Shown here piece after piece: positions 15,495-23,859 of a stretch of 38,188 nucleotides of DNA. Made by a program: the position numbers and the translations under genes. How positions within the stretch are numbered: position 1 is the first letter of the stretch; every line of letters starts with the position of its first letter. Source of the stretch: Dehalococcoidia bacterium (lineage in GTDB: Bacteria > Chloroflexota > Dehalococcoidia > Lucifugimonadales > UBA3495); NCBI GenBank assembly GCA_022823505.1, contig JAJEIA010000056.1, forward strand, positions 1 to 38,188. Direction: 5' to 3'. The notes below the pieces were generated by a model that made no database searches, was not told the DNA's origin, and saw nothing but the letters and a program-made list of their open reading frames with translations.

Positions 15495-17423
15495 ATGTCA
15501 ATCAGACGACCATGGAAACTTCCGGTAATCGCGTTATTCGTGACCCTGGCCCTGACGGCCTTCCTGGTGGCGTGTGGCGGAACCCAGGAGGTAACTGCCC
15601 CGGTTGAGCAGGCCACGGCGGCCCCCCAGGTGGAGGCGCCCACGAACACGCCGGCGGTCCGCGCGACCAACACACCGGTCGCCAGCGGCGCGCTGCCCAC
15701 TCCGACGCAACGCTCGTCGGTGCTGCAGGCCACGCCCAGGCCAACCGCCGAGGTGGTCCAGCAGGAGGGCGAGCTGGCCTCAGAGCGCCTCATCATAGTG
15801 CTGGATCCACCGTCCCTTGAATCTATGCTGGATTGCGAGGTGACCGGTTCGGGCGTGGTGAATTACCGGATGTCCATGGAATTCATGATCGACGCGAATC
15901 GCTACGACGGTGAGTATGAACCGACACTGGCCACGGAATGGAGCATTTCGGACGACGGGATGATCTGGAACTTCAAACTGCGGCAGGGCGTGAGATGGCA
16001 TGACGACTGGGGCGAATTCACCGCCCAGGACGTGCAGCATTCGCTGGCCTACTACACCAATCCCGATTGTCGTGCTTCCTACTCGGACTATTTCCGGTCC
16101 AATCCGGGCGCCGCTGCGGAAATCGTGAACGACTACGAGTTGAACATGGTGATGCAGAAGCGCCCCGCCGTGGACTTCGTGTATTGGCTCTCCGGTTTCC
16201 GCGGCATGCCCATCAGTAGCAAGGCCCAATGGGACCAGTCCTGCCCCAATGGTGCGGCCGACTACGGAAGCAACGAAGCGGGTCTCGACCTGGGCTACTG
16301 CCTGTCCAGCCGGGACCTCGTGGCGGAAAAATCGGCGCGAACCGGTCCCTACGAATACGTGAGCTTCGAAGAGGGCGTCGGTTGGGAATGGTCCGAGGTG
16401 ACCTATGACCACTGGCGCGTTGACCCGGATTTCAGCGAGATCGAAATCAAGGACGTCCGGGAGCCCGCCACCCGCCTGGCGGTCATGCAGGCCAGGGAGG
16501 CGCACATTGGGTCGGTGAACCGGGCGCTACTGCAGGATGCAATCGACGACGGACTGGAAGTCGTTGACTCATCGGTTACGGCCACCATGGCCTGGGCAAT
16601 CTTCGGCGGTTTGTACTACTCCACGGGCCAAACACCGGAAGGGTACGTGGAGGAATACGACATCGTGGGCCATCGGGACGAAGAATTGCCGTGGAGTATT
16701 CCGGGCGAAACGGGGCGCACGGTTCGCATCGCAATGAACAAGGCGATTGACCGAGACGCCATCAACGAAGCCATCTTCGGCGGCGCCGGCGAACACCACT
16801 GGATCGGCGGGATCGTTCCCGACTTCCCGGCCGGATACAACCCGGCATGGGAAGAAAAGTGGGACGAATATTACGGCTATGACCCCGAGGCCGCGAAACA
16901 GTTGCTGGCCGAGGCGGGATTCCCCAACGGGTTCTCATTCCGCGTAATTTCGTACCCGCTGGGCGGAGTTCCCGAGATCCCGGACATGCTGGAAGCGATG
17001 TCGGCCTACTGGTCTCAGATTGGGTTGGAACCGGTGATTGAACCCATCGAGTTCTCCAACTGGCGGAACGAGTATCGCGGCCTCAACACCGACTGCTGCA
17101 TTTACCCGCACCGCGGTCCGGCCGCGCCCATCGATACCCGCGTCCACTTTTACTACAGCGCGGAACGCTTCTTCCGCATGTACACCAGCGACGACATCCA
17201 GAATTACAAGGAACAGGCGCTCCGGGCATTGAACGAGTCGGACGCCACCCACCTGTGGCAGAAGGTCTCGGACGAGATATACGAGCAGGTCGGCGTGATA
17301 CCGGGTTGGACACTTCCCATCAGCGCCACCATCGACCCCGATGTCGTGGCCGAGTATGTCTTCCTTGGCCCCAACAACGGGACATTCATCTACCTGGAAT
17401 ACGTGAAGGGCGTGCGTGAATAG
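15495..17423 (+). CDS. ABC importer substrate-binding lipoprotein 2 (SBP_bac_5 family), tandem paralogue
   Basis: The 642-aa lipoprotein is collinear with the preceding gene product. The signal peptide ends in LVAC with lipidated C27, followed by the same TNTP/PTPTQRSSVLQATPRPT-type spacer. Long identical blocks then follow, such as LDCEVTGSG, NFKLRQGVRWHDDWGEFTA and ATIDPDVVAEYVFLGPN. It lacks the loop insertion that the first copy has near its middle. GGAG lies 8 nt before the ATG. The pair probably arose by tandem duplication and may give two specificities to one permease. The ligand (peptide, nickel complex or other) cannot be read from the sequence. Confidence 0.94.
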   Translation: MSIRRPWKLPVIALFVTLALTAFLVACGGTQEVTAPVEQATAAPQVEAPTNTPAVRATNTPVASGALPTPTQRSSVLQATPRPTAEVVQQEGELASERLIIVLDPPSLESMLDCEVTGSGVVNYRMSMEFMIDANRYDGEYEPTLATEWSISDDGMIWNFKLRQGVRWHDDWGEFTAQDVQHSLAYYTNPDCRASYSDYFRSNPGAAAEIVNDYELNMVMQKRPAVDFVYWLSGFRGMPISSKAQWDQSCPNGAADYGSNEAGLDLGYCLSSRDLVAEKSARTGPYEYVSFEEGVGWEWSEVTYDHWRVDPDFSEIEIKDVREPATRLAVMQAREAHIGSVNRALLQDAIDDGLEVVDSSVTATMAWAIFGGLYYSTGQTPEGYVEEYDIVGHRDEELPWSIPGETGRTVRIAMNKAIDRDAINEAIFGGAGEHHWIGGIVPDFPAGYNPAWEEKWDEYYGYDPEAAKQLLAEAGFPNGFSFRVISYPLGGVPEIPDMLEAMSAYWSQIGLEPVIEPIEFSNWRNEYRGLNTDCCIYPHRGPAAPIDTRVHFYYSAERFFRMYTSDDIQNYKEQALRALNESDATHLWQKVSDEIYEQVGVIPGWTLPISATIDPDVVAEYVFLGPNNGTFIYLEYVKGVRE

Positions 17424-17448
17424 AGCAAGCCGGCCTGGTCTGGCGGTC

Positions 17449-17485
17449 GCCGCTGACGCCGCGCCGAGTGGGCGGTGTCGGCGGC
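17449..17485 (+). terminator. Intergenic hairpin between binding protein 2 and the first permease gene
   Basis: A 13-bp stem with two G-U pairs (17449-17461 with 17473-17485, GCCGCTGACGCCG) encloses an 11-nt loop. There is no T-run. It resembles the hairpin at 15327 in position and core sequence, so it may act as an RNA processing or stability element. Confidence 0.45.
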
Positions 17486-17564
17486 ACGAAAGCGCCGCAC
17501 ACGAAGATCAGGACGGATCTACGGATACCGCGCCACCGACGGGATTGTAAGCGGGGTCAGTAAC

Positions 17565-18482
17565 ATGCAGCGATTTATCGTGCTGAGGATTTTGCAGGGA
17601 CTGCTGGCGGTGTTCGTCATCAGCCTCATCGTCTTCGCGCTGTCACGCGTGGCGGGAGACCCGCTGGCGGCGATCCTGGACGACGAGGCTGGCAAGGAGC
17701 AGATCGAACGGCTCCGCCAGAGCTGGGGATTGGACAAGCCGCTTCATGTCCAGTACTTCACCTACATGCGGCGTCTGTTGACCGGCGACCTCGGAGTCTC
17801 CTTCCGGTGGGACCGGCCGGTGCTCGAACTGATCGCAGAGCGCTTGCCGGCCACGATTCAACTTTCGGCGTTCGCACTGGTCGTCACCGGAATCATCGCG
17901 TTCCCGATCGGGGTTTTATCGGCGGTGAAGAAAGACTCGTGGTTCGACGCCGGCGGCAAGATGTTCGCCATATTAGGTCAGTCGGCGCCAACTTTCGCCG
18001 TGGGTTTGATCCTAATGTGGATCTTCGCCGTCCAGTTAGGATGGCTGCCCACCTCGGGTAGAGGAGGCGTCAAGCATATGATCTTGCCCGGCTTTGCGTT
18101 GGGTTACTACAACGTGGCGGCGATCATGCGGTTGACGCGCTCTTCGATGCTGGACGTGCTGGATACGGAGTACGTCAAGCTGGCCCGGATCAAGGGAATC
18201 CCCGAATGGAAGATTGTGTGGAAACACTGCTTCCGGAACGCCCTGATCGGACCGTTGACGTATTTCAGCCTGATCTTCGCGATCCTCATCACCGGCTCCG
18301 TCGTCATTGAAACGGTGTTTGCCTGGCCTGGCCTCGGGCTGATGGTCATCGAAGCCATCAACTCGAAGGATCATATCGTCGTGCAGGCGGTGGTGATGCT
18401 GTTCGCGCTGCTTTACGTCGGGATCAACATCGTCACCGACATTACTTATGCATACGTCGACCCACGGATCCGCTACGGCTAG
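17565..18482 (+). CDS. ABC transporter permease, DppB/OppB type
   Basis: The 305-aa inner-membrane permease has about six transmembrane helices. The N-terminal LRILQGLLAVFVISLIVFAL helix and the GDPLAAIL segment are typical of DppB. The cytoplasmic EAA loop is recognisable as YVKLARIKGIPEWKIVWKHCFRNALIGPL (about 205-233). The ATG at 17565 begins directly at the first helix; the longer frame to 17475 overlaps an intergenic hairpin and is rejected. It pairs with the next gene to form the membrane channel for the two lipoproteins upstream. Confidence 0.94.
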   Translation: MQRFIVLRILQGLLAVFVISLIVFALSRVAGDPLAAILDDEAGKEQIERLRQSWGLDKPLHVQYFTYMRRLLTGDLGVSFRWDRPVLELIAERLPATIQLSAFALVVTGIIAFPIGVLSAVKKDSWFDAGGKMFAILGQSAPTFAVGLILMWIFAVQLGWLPTSGRGGVKHMILPGFALGYYNVAAIMRLTRSSMLDVLDTEYVKLARIKGIPEWKIVWKHCFRNALIGPLTYFSLIFAILITGSVVIETVFAWPGLGLMVIEAINSKDHIVVQAVVMLFALLYVGINIVTDITYAYVDPRIRYG

Positions 18483-18552
18483 AGGCCGGTTCGGATCCAC
18501 CGGCTTCGCGCCGGACCAACCATGAAGTGGTCAAGCTTGAGGGGAGAAACTG

Positions 18553-19641
18553 ATGGCTGTTCAAACTAGCGTGCCGCCGGGCGGAGCAGCGGCCGGAGTC
18601 GCCACCGGAGCACGGGGCGTATTGGCGGGGCGTATATGGAGCGAGGTTCGCCGCTTCCCGGTGATTCCGATGTTCATCCTCGTCTTCCTGCTCGTCATTC
18701 CAGCAATCTTTGCTGACGTTCTGTCTCCGCATCACAGCACCATAGGCGATCTGGACCGTGCCCTGGAACCTCCGGGGTGGGTGCCCGACCGCCAACGGAG
18801 CCAGACCGTAGTCCAGCGAGTGAGGGACAAGAACCCCAACGAAGTCAGTATCAACAATGCCCGGCGCAATCTGAATAGCGGGGTCGCCACGCTGATAGAC
18901 GCCAACGGAAACGGCGAGGTCGATCTGGGCGAAACCGTGGTCCGCCTCGAGGAAGGCGGCAGCTGGGAGTACCCGTTCGGTACTGACAAGCAGGGCCGGG
19001 ATGTGCTGAGCCGCATGATGCACGGCGCCCGCATCTCTCTGGCGGTCTCGTGTCTCGCCATCCTGCTCGGAGGGATCCTGGGCACCGGCCTGGGGATGGT
19101 TGCCGCCTATCGGGGCGGTCTCCTGGATGCGATCCTGATGCGCATCGTGGACATCAAACTGGCGTTTCCTTCGATCCTCCTGGCGCTTACCCTCGTGGTG
19201 GCCATCGGCTCGGGGTTCAGCACCGTGATCATCGTGATCGCGCTGTTGCTTTGGGCTCGTTACGCCCGGGTGATCCGCGGCGAAGCGCTGGCGATCCGGG
19301 AGCGCGACTTCATTGACCGCGCCAGGGTAGCCGGGGCCTCCAACCTGCGGATCATGATGCGCCACATCTTCCCCAACGTGTTCAACACGGTGATCGTGCT
19401 GGCGACGCTGGAGGTGGGCCACGTGATCATCCTGGAAGCCACGCTGAGCTTCCTGGGAGCCGGGATACCCCGACCCAACCCGGCGTGGGGCCTCATGGCA
19501 GCCGACGGGAGGGAAGTGATCACAAGTTCCTATTGGATCTTCATGTTCCCGTGCCTGGCCATCGTTCTGACGGTGCTGTCCATGAACCTGCTGGGCGACT
19601 GGCTCAGAGACCGGTTGGACCCCAAGTTGCGGAATGTGTAA
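18553..19641 (+). CDS. ABC transporter permease, DppC/OppC type, with an extracytoplasmic insertion carrying an EF-hand-like loop
   Basis: The 362-aa permease is longer than the usual 280-300 aa. The normal features are the N-terminal helix (about 36-55), the motif YPFGTDKQGRDVLSR (140-154), the C-terminal five-helix bundle, and the EAA loop with DRARVAGASNLRIMMRHIFPN. Between the LEPPG segment (71-75) and the PFGTD motif there are about 60 extra residues. These include DANGNGEVDLGE (116-127), which fits the canonical EF-hand calcium loop at positions 1, 3, 5, 6, 8, 9 and 12. The insertion should face outside the membrane. The start codon follows GGGGAG. It is probably co-expressed with the permease upstream (70-nt gap). 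Confidence 0.93.
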   Translation: MAVQTSVPPGGAAAGVATGARGVLAGRIWSEVRRFPVIPMFILVFLLVIPAIFADVLSPHHSTIGDLDRALEPPGWVPDRQRSQTVVQRVRDKNPNEVSINNARRNLNSGVATLIDANGNGEVDLGETVVRLEEGGSWEYPFGTDKQGRDVLSRMMHGARISLAVSCLAILLGGILGTGLGMVAAYRGGLLDAILMRIVDIKLAFPSILLALTLVVAIGSGFSTVIIVIALLLWARYARVIRGEALAIRERDFIDRARVAGASNLRIMMRHIFPNVFNTVIVLATLEVGHVIILEATLSFLGAGIPRPNPAWGLMAADGREVITSSYWIFMFPCLAIVLTVLSMNLLGDWLRDRLDPKLRNV

Positions 19642-19657
19642 GTCTCCGACAGGGCTG

Positions 19658-19686
19658 GTCACATACGGACCGCAACGCGTTATAAT
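19658..19686 (+). promoter_or_regulatory. Candidate internal promoter before the ATPase genes
   Basis: A perfect TATAAT (19681-19686) lies 17 nt after GTCACA (19658-19663), a weak -35. It lies 40 nt after the dppC stop and would give the two ATPase genes their own transcript with a leader of about 190 nt. Confidence 0.45.
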
Positions 19687-19689
19687 CGG

Positions 19690-19736
19690 GCCCGACGCTG
19701 ACGTATAGATGTCGCACTTCTACCCCAGCGTCGGGC
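19690..19736 (+). terminator. Hairpin in the dppC-dppD gap
   Basis: An 11-bp perfect stem (GCCCGACGCTG, 19690-19700 with 19726-19736) holds a 25-nt loop that contains a second small TAGA/TCTA pairing. It begins at the expected transcript start of the internal TATAAT, so it could cap the 5' end of a dppDF mRNA or end the upstream transcript. No T-run follows. Confidence 0.45.
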
Positions 19737-19882
19737 GCGCCATCGCACCAACGGAGCAAACCCAAACCTGAGAGAACCGGGCACTTCCCCACCTTTACGC
19801 TGGGAACCCGGAAGATCGACGGCAATCGACAAGCCACATTTGCCGACACGGCGACCGAACCAACACACAGGGGAACGCTGCC

Positions 19883-20926
19883 ATGACCGCTGTTCAAACT
19901 GCCACCGATACCCTCCTCGAGGTCAACAATCTCAAGACCTACATCTTCACACGGGCGGCCACGGTCAAGGCCGTTGACGGTATCTCCTTCGATCTGAAGA
20001 AGGGGGAGACGCTCGGTATCGTGGGTGAATCGGGTTGCGGAAAGACGATGACGGCTCTGTCGCTGTTGCGCCTGGTCCCGAGGCCGGCCGGCCGGATCGT
20101 GGAAGGTGAGATCGTCCTCAACGGCGAGGACATCCTGCAGAAAAGCGAAGACGAAATGCGCGACGTCCGTGGCCGGCAGATTTCCATGATCCTGCAAGAC
20201 CCGCAGACCTCGCTCAATCCGGTGTTCACCATCGGCAACCAATTGCGCGAAGCCCTGGGCATCGCCCACAAGGAAAACAAGAGCTCGATGCTGGGCAGGG
20301 CGGTGGACGCTTTGCGCAAGGTCAACGTGGCCGCGCCCGAGCGCCGTCTCGACGACTATCCCCACCAGATGTCCGGCGGCATGAAGCAACGCGTCGTGGG
20401 CGCCATCGCGATGTCGTGCGAGCCCGGTATCATCATCGCCGACGAGCCCACCACCGCGCTGGACGTAACGATCCAGCTGCAGTACCTGCGGCTCCTCAAG
20501 GAGATCCAGGCCGAGACCGGACTGGCGATCATCTTCATCACACACGACTTCGGCGTGGTGGCGCGCATGTGTGACCGCGTGGCCGTCATGTACGCGGGCC
20601 GTATCATCGAGCAGGGTGACGTGCGGGACATCTTCAGCCGTCCGGCTCACCCGTACACCCAGGCTCTGATTAATTCGGTGCCCAAGCTCGAAGAGCGTGT
20701 CGACCGTCTGTACTCGATCGAAGGGCAGCCGCCGCTGTTGTCCAACCTGCCGGAGGGTTGCCGTTTCGCCCCGCGCTGTCCTTACGCATCCGACCGGTGT
20801 CTAGAGTCATATCCCACGTCCATCCAGATTGCCGAAGCGCATCACGCGGACTGCTGGGCCCTGCACCCTGATTGGGAAGGGACGCCCATAGCGGAATACG
20901 TGGCGCCGACCGGAACCACCGGATAG
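19883..20926 (+). CDS. Peptide/nickel ABC transporter ATP-binding protein, DppD/OppD type
   Basis: The 347-aa cytoplasmic ATPase energises the importer. Walker A is GESGCGKT (48-55), the signature MSGGMKQR is at 163-170, and Walker B with the D-loop is IIIADEPTTALD (183-194). The C-terminal oligopeptide-transporter domain carries the cysteines in GCRFAPRCPYASDRC and HHADC. These are the set that binds an iron-sulfur cluster in some OppD proteins. The ATG follows AGGGGAACGCTGCC. It pairs with the following ATPase gene, 53 nt away. Confidence 0.96.
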   Translation: MTAVQTATDTLLEVNNLKTYIFTRAATVKAVDGISFDLKKGETLGIVGESGCGKTMTALSLLRLVPRPAGRIVEGEIVLNGEDILQKSEDEMRDVRGRQISMILQDPQTSLNPVFTIGNQLREALGIAHKENKSSMLGRAVDALRKVNVAAPERRLDDYPHQMSGGMKQRVVGAIAMSCEPGIIIADEPTTALDVTIQLQYLRLLKEIQAETGLAIIFITHDFGVVARMCDRVAVMYAGRIIEQGDVRDIFSRPAHPYTQALINSVPKLEERVDRLYSIEGQPPLLSNLPEGCRFAPRCPYASDRCLESYPTSIQIAEAHHADCWALHPDWEGTPIAEYVAPTGTTG

Positions 20927-20979
20927 ACTACGCGCATCACCGCAATCAGCAATTTCCCGCAGAGGAGGTCCCGACCACG

Positions 20980-21960
20980 ATGGCAGTCGCTACTGACAAC
21001 AACCTTCTGGAAGTCACCGGCCTGAAGAAATATTTTCCGGTCACCAAGGGTCTCATCTTGATGAAGACCATAGGCTACGTGCAGGCCGTGGACGGGATTT
21101 CCTTCAACATCAAACAGGGTGAAACCCTGGGCCTGGTTGGCGAATCGGGTTGCGGGAAAACCACCACCAGCAAGCTTCTCCTCCGCCTGGAAAGACCCAC
21201 CGATGGCGAAATCCTCCTTGACGGCGAGGACATTAACACGTTCCGGGGATCGCAGCTCCAGGAGTACCGCACCACGGTGCAGGCGGTTTTCCAGGATCCC
21301 TGGTCTTCACTGAGCCCACGGATGCGGGTGCGGGACATTGTCTCCGAGCCCCTGGTGGTCAACCGCAATGTCACCACCCAGGAGAAAAACGACCGGGTCT
21401 CCGAGGTATTGGCTCAGGTCGGTTTGCACTCGCAGCAGGCCAACAACTACCCGCACGAATTTAGCGGTGGACAGAGGCAGAGGATCGCGGTCGCGTCCGC
21501 CCTGGTGTCATATCCCAAGCTTATCGTCTTGGACGAGCCCGTTTCCGCGTTGGACGTGTCCATCCGGGCGCAGGTGATGAACCTGCTGAAAGACCTGCAG
21601 GAACAGTACAACGTCAGCTACCTGCTCATCGCGCATAACCTGGCGACGGTGCGGTACATGGCGCACCAGACGGCGGTGATGTACCTGGGTCAGATCGTCG
21701 AGTACGCCGAGACCGAGGAGCTATACAACAACGCGCTGCACCCCTATACGAAGGCGCTCTTCTCCGCCGCGCTACCCTCTCACCCGGACCTCATTCGGGA
21801 GGACATCGTGCTCCAGGGCGAGGTCCCGTCGCCGATCAACCCGCCCACCGGGTGCCGGTTCCACCCGCGCTGCCCGTTTGCGATGCCACAGTGCTCCGAA
21901 GAGGCGCCGGTTGAAAAAGAAGTGTCGCCGGGCCACCGGGTTTCGTGCCACCTCTACTGA
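20980..21960 (+). CDS. Peptide/nickel ABC transporter ATP-binding protein, DppF/OppF type
   Basis: This is the second ATPase of the importer, 326 aa from the ATG at 20980, which has AGGAGG about 11 nt upstream. The frame open to 20872 overlaps the previous gene and is not used. Walker A is GESGCGKT (54-61), the signature FSGGQRQR is at 161-168, and Walker B is [12 protein letters not shown] (181-192). The C-terminus has the [15 protein letters not shown] cysteine region seen also in the partner. It is the last gene of the operon and is followed by a strong terminator at 21984-22018. Confidence 0.96.
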   Translation: MAVATDNNLLEVTGLKKYFPVTKGLILMKTIGYVQAVDGISFNIKQGETLGLVGESGCGKTTTSKLLLRLERPTDGEILLDGEDINTFRGSQLQEYRTTVQAVFQDPWSSLSPRMRVRDIVSEPLVVNRNVTTQEKNDRVSEVLAQVGLHSQQANNYPHEFSGGQRQRIAVASALVSYPKLIVLDEPVSALDVSIRAQVMNLLKDLQEQYNVSYLLIAHNLATVRYMAHQTAVMYLGQIVEYAETEELYNNALHPYTKALFSAALPSHPDLIREDIVLQGEVPSPINPPTGCRFHPRCPFAMPQCSEEAPVEKEVSPGHRVSCHLY

Positions 21961-21983
21961 TCAACCCCGACACGCGTCACGAA

Positions 21984-22018
21984 AAACGCCCCTGGCCTCG
22001 ATCGGGCCAGGGGCGTTT
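21984..22018. terminator. Bidirectional intrinsic terminator between convergent genes
   Basis: A perfect 14-bp stem (21984-21997 with 22005-22018) has AAACGCCCC and GGGGCGTTT ends and a 7-nt loop. A-rich and T-rich flanks make it work on both strands, serving the ABC importer operon (plus) and the PQQ-propeller gene (minus). Confidence 0.85.
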
Positions 22019-22042
22019 CGCATCACGTAATTGAAATGGGGA

Positions 22043-23842
22043 TCATTCGATGCCGTACACGTTGCCATCGGCGGTGCGCACGATCAACAACCCGTTGCTG
22101 ACTATCGGCGGGATAACGATGGGCCCTCCCAGGTTCATGCTCCAGTTTTCTTGCCCCGTCAGCCGGTCGAGTGAGTGCAGGGCGCCGGATTCATCGCCGA
22201 CGATCACGTGATCCTTGATCACGAGGGGTGACGCCCAGACCGCATCCGTAGTGGGGAAAGTCCACAGGAGATCGCCGTTGATGGCGTCCAACGCGTAGAC
22301 GTGGTTGTCATGCCCTCCGACGTACAGGGTGCCACCGTCTCCCTCGTCCACCAGCGCCGGGCTGCTCTTTACGCCCTGCAGGGGATTCTCCGGAGTGAAC
22401 CGCCACAGTCCTCCCTGCTGGCCCTTGGGACGCGGCACTCCCGGAACCTGCCAGAGCCAAAGCTGGGCCCACAGTTGCTTGAACTGGTAGAGCCCCGGAA
22501 TTTCGCGTCGGGTGGCTTCAACCGCGTATAACTGACCACCTGCCGCGAAATACGCCCGTTCACCATCTTCCGACACTACTGGTGAACCCGAGATGGCCCG
22601 TGGGGTTCGGAAACGGAACCATTCCTGGCCGGTGCGAGCGGACAGGATGTAGAAAACGCCCTTCTCGTCTCCGATGAACAGCTTGCCCTCGTGAATTGTG
22701 GCCGCGTTACTGGCGTTGCTGTCCAGCTGTTTCTTCCAGATCAACGCGCCGTTGTGGGCATCCAACGCATAGATCCAACTCTCCCCGGAGCTGATGTAAA
22801 CCAGTCCATCGGAAACCACGGGGGGAGTTTCGACCGTATCGGCGGCGGGGAAGCTCCAGCGCACCTGACCGTCAAACGCGTTCCACGAGCTCACGGTGTG
22901 GTCCGTGCTGCCGAAAAACAGATACAGTCCGATCACCGCTGCGCCTGCGGTGATGCGGCCGGGCGTGTCGCCTTCCCACTTCTCGATAAACGACAGATCA
23001 GCGTGGGACAACGCGTACATGCCTTCGGATGATCCGACGTAAACGTGCGTGTCCTGCGCCACAGGTTCGGACAGCAGCGGATCGCCCGGCACGTCGAAAT
23101 TCCAGTACCTGATTTGACCCGACGGCGGCGGCGGCCCGATGTCCACGCGCCGGCTGTGCCGAAGATCTCTGCCGACACCCGTCCATGATCCTGGCCCGGC
23201 ATCTATCGTCAACTGGGTCTGGGTCTTTTTGAACAGCACCACCGGGTCGGGAGCGAACGGGTAGTTGACCCAGATGACGAACACGATGAAGAGGGCGACG
23301 ACGCACGCGGTGACGATCCGCCGCCACGAGAGACGCCGAGCGAACCAATTGTGCCTCCGGTGCTGCGCCCAGGGCGGCAGCCGCACGATCACTCGGTTGC
23401 ATCGTTCATTGGCGCACCGGGCGCCGACTCTCTGATCCTCGGCGCCGCAATAGGGGCAAACGAGGATCAGGGGATCATCGATCAGGGCATCGTCATCTGC
23501 GACGGCAACCAACGGAGGTTCCAGCACCCCGACATTGCCGTCATCGCGTGGCCCGGAAGGGAAGCTCACCAATGGTTCGAAGGAAGGCGACGCCGGCACA
23601 TCATCCCGCAGGGGCTGATCGTCGAGGGCGGGTTGGGAAGACGTTGGCTCACCGTCCGGCGAGACCCGCACCTCCTCGAACGCCGGTGTGGAACCGGAGA
23701 AGGGCGGTTCGGTATCGCGCTCCCAATCCGCCGGCTCCGGGGAAGTCACATCGGGCCCAGGGTCCGGTGTCGCAGCTGGCTCAGTCTCCTGCGCCCGCGA
23801 ACGACGCGTTACCCTTCGGAAAATGTCCCCAAATCCAGGCAT
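22043..23842 (-). CDS. Zinc-ribbon, single-pass membrane protein with PQQ-like beta-propeller
   Basis: The 599-aa protein has an unusual order of parts. Residues 1-125 are acidic, Pro/Ser-rich and probably disordered. A zinc ribbon follows with CPYC (129-132) and C143/C148, then a basic stretch and one transmembrane helix (about 175-193). About 400 residues of PQQ-like beta-propeller repeats follow, with recurrent VYALDAxNGxxxW blades such as IYALDAHNGALIW and VYALDAINGDLLW. The positive-inside rule puts the zinc ribbon in the cytoplasm and the propeller outside. It lies 17 nt downstream of the selenoprotein gene, so co-transcription is likely. The family often has scaffolding or quinone-binding roles; no catalytic function can be assigned here. 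Confidence 0.88.
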   Translation of the reverse strand: MPGFGDIFRRVTRRSRAQETEPAATPDPGPDVTSPEPADWERDTEPPFSGSTPAFEEVRVSPDGEPTSSQPALDDQPLRDDVPASPSFEPLVSFPSGPRDDGNVGVLEPPLVAVADDDALIDDPLILVCPYCGAEDQRVGARCANERCNRVIVRLPPWAQHRRHNWFARRLSWRRIVTACVVALFIVFVIWVNYPFAPDPVVLFKKTQTQLTIDAGPGSWTGVGRDLRHSRRVDIGPPPPSGQIRYWNFDVPGDPLLSEPVAQDTHVYVGSSEGMYALSHADLSFIEKWEGDTPGRITAGAAVIGLYLFFGSTDHTVSSWNAFDGQVRWSFPAADTVETPPVVSDGLVYISSGESWIYALDAHNGALIWKKQLDSNASNAATIHEGKLFIGDEKGVFYILSARTGQEWFRFRTPRAISGSPVVSEDGERAYFAAGGQLYAVEATRREIPGLYQFKQLWAQLWLWQVPGVPRPKGQQGGLWRFTPENPLQGVKSSPALVDEGDGGTLYVGGHDNHVYALDAINGDLLWTFPTTDAVWASPLVIKDHVIVGDESGALHSLDRLTGQENWSMNLGGPIVIPPIVSNGLLIVRTADGNVYGIE

Positions 23843-23859
23843 GTTTCACTACCGTGCCA

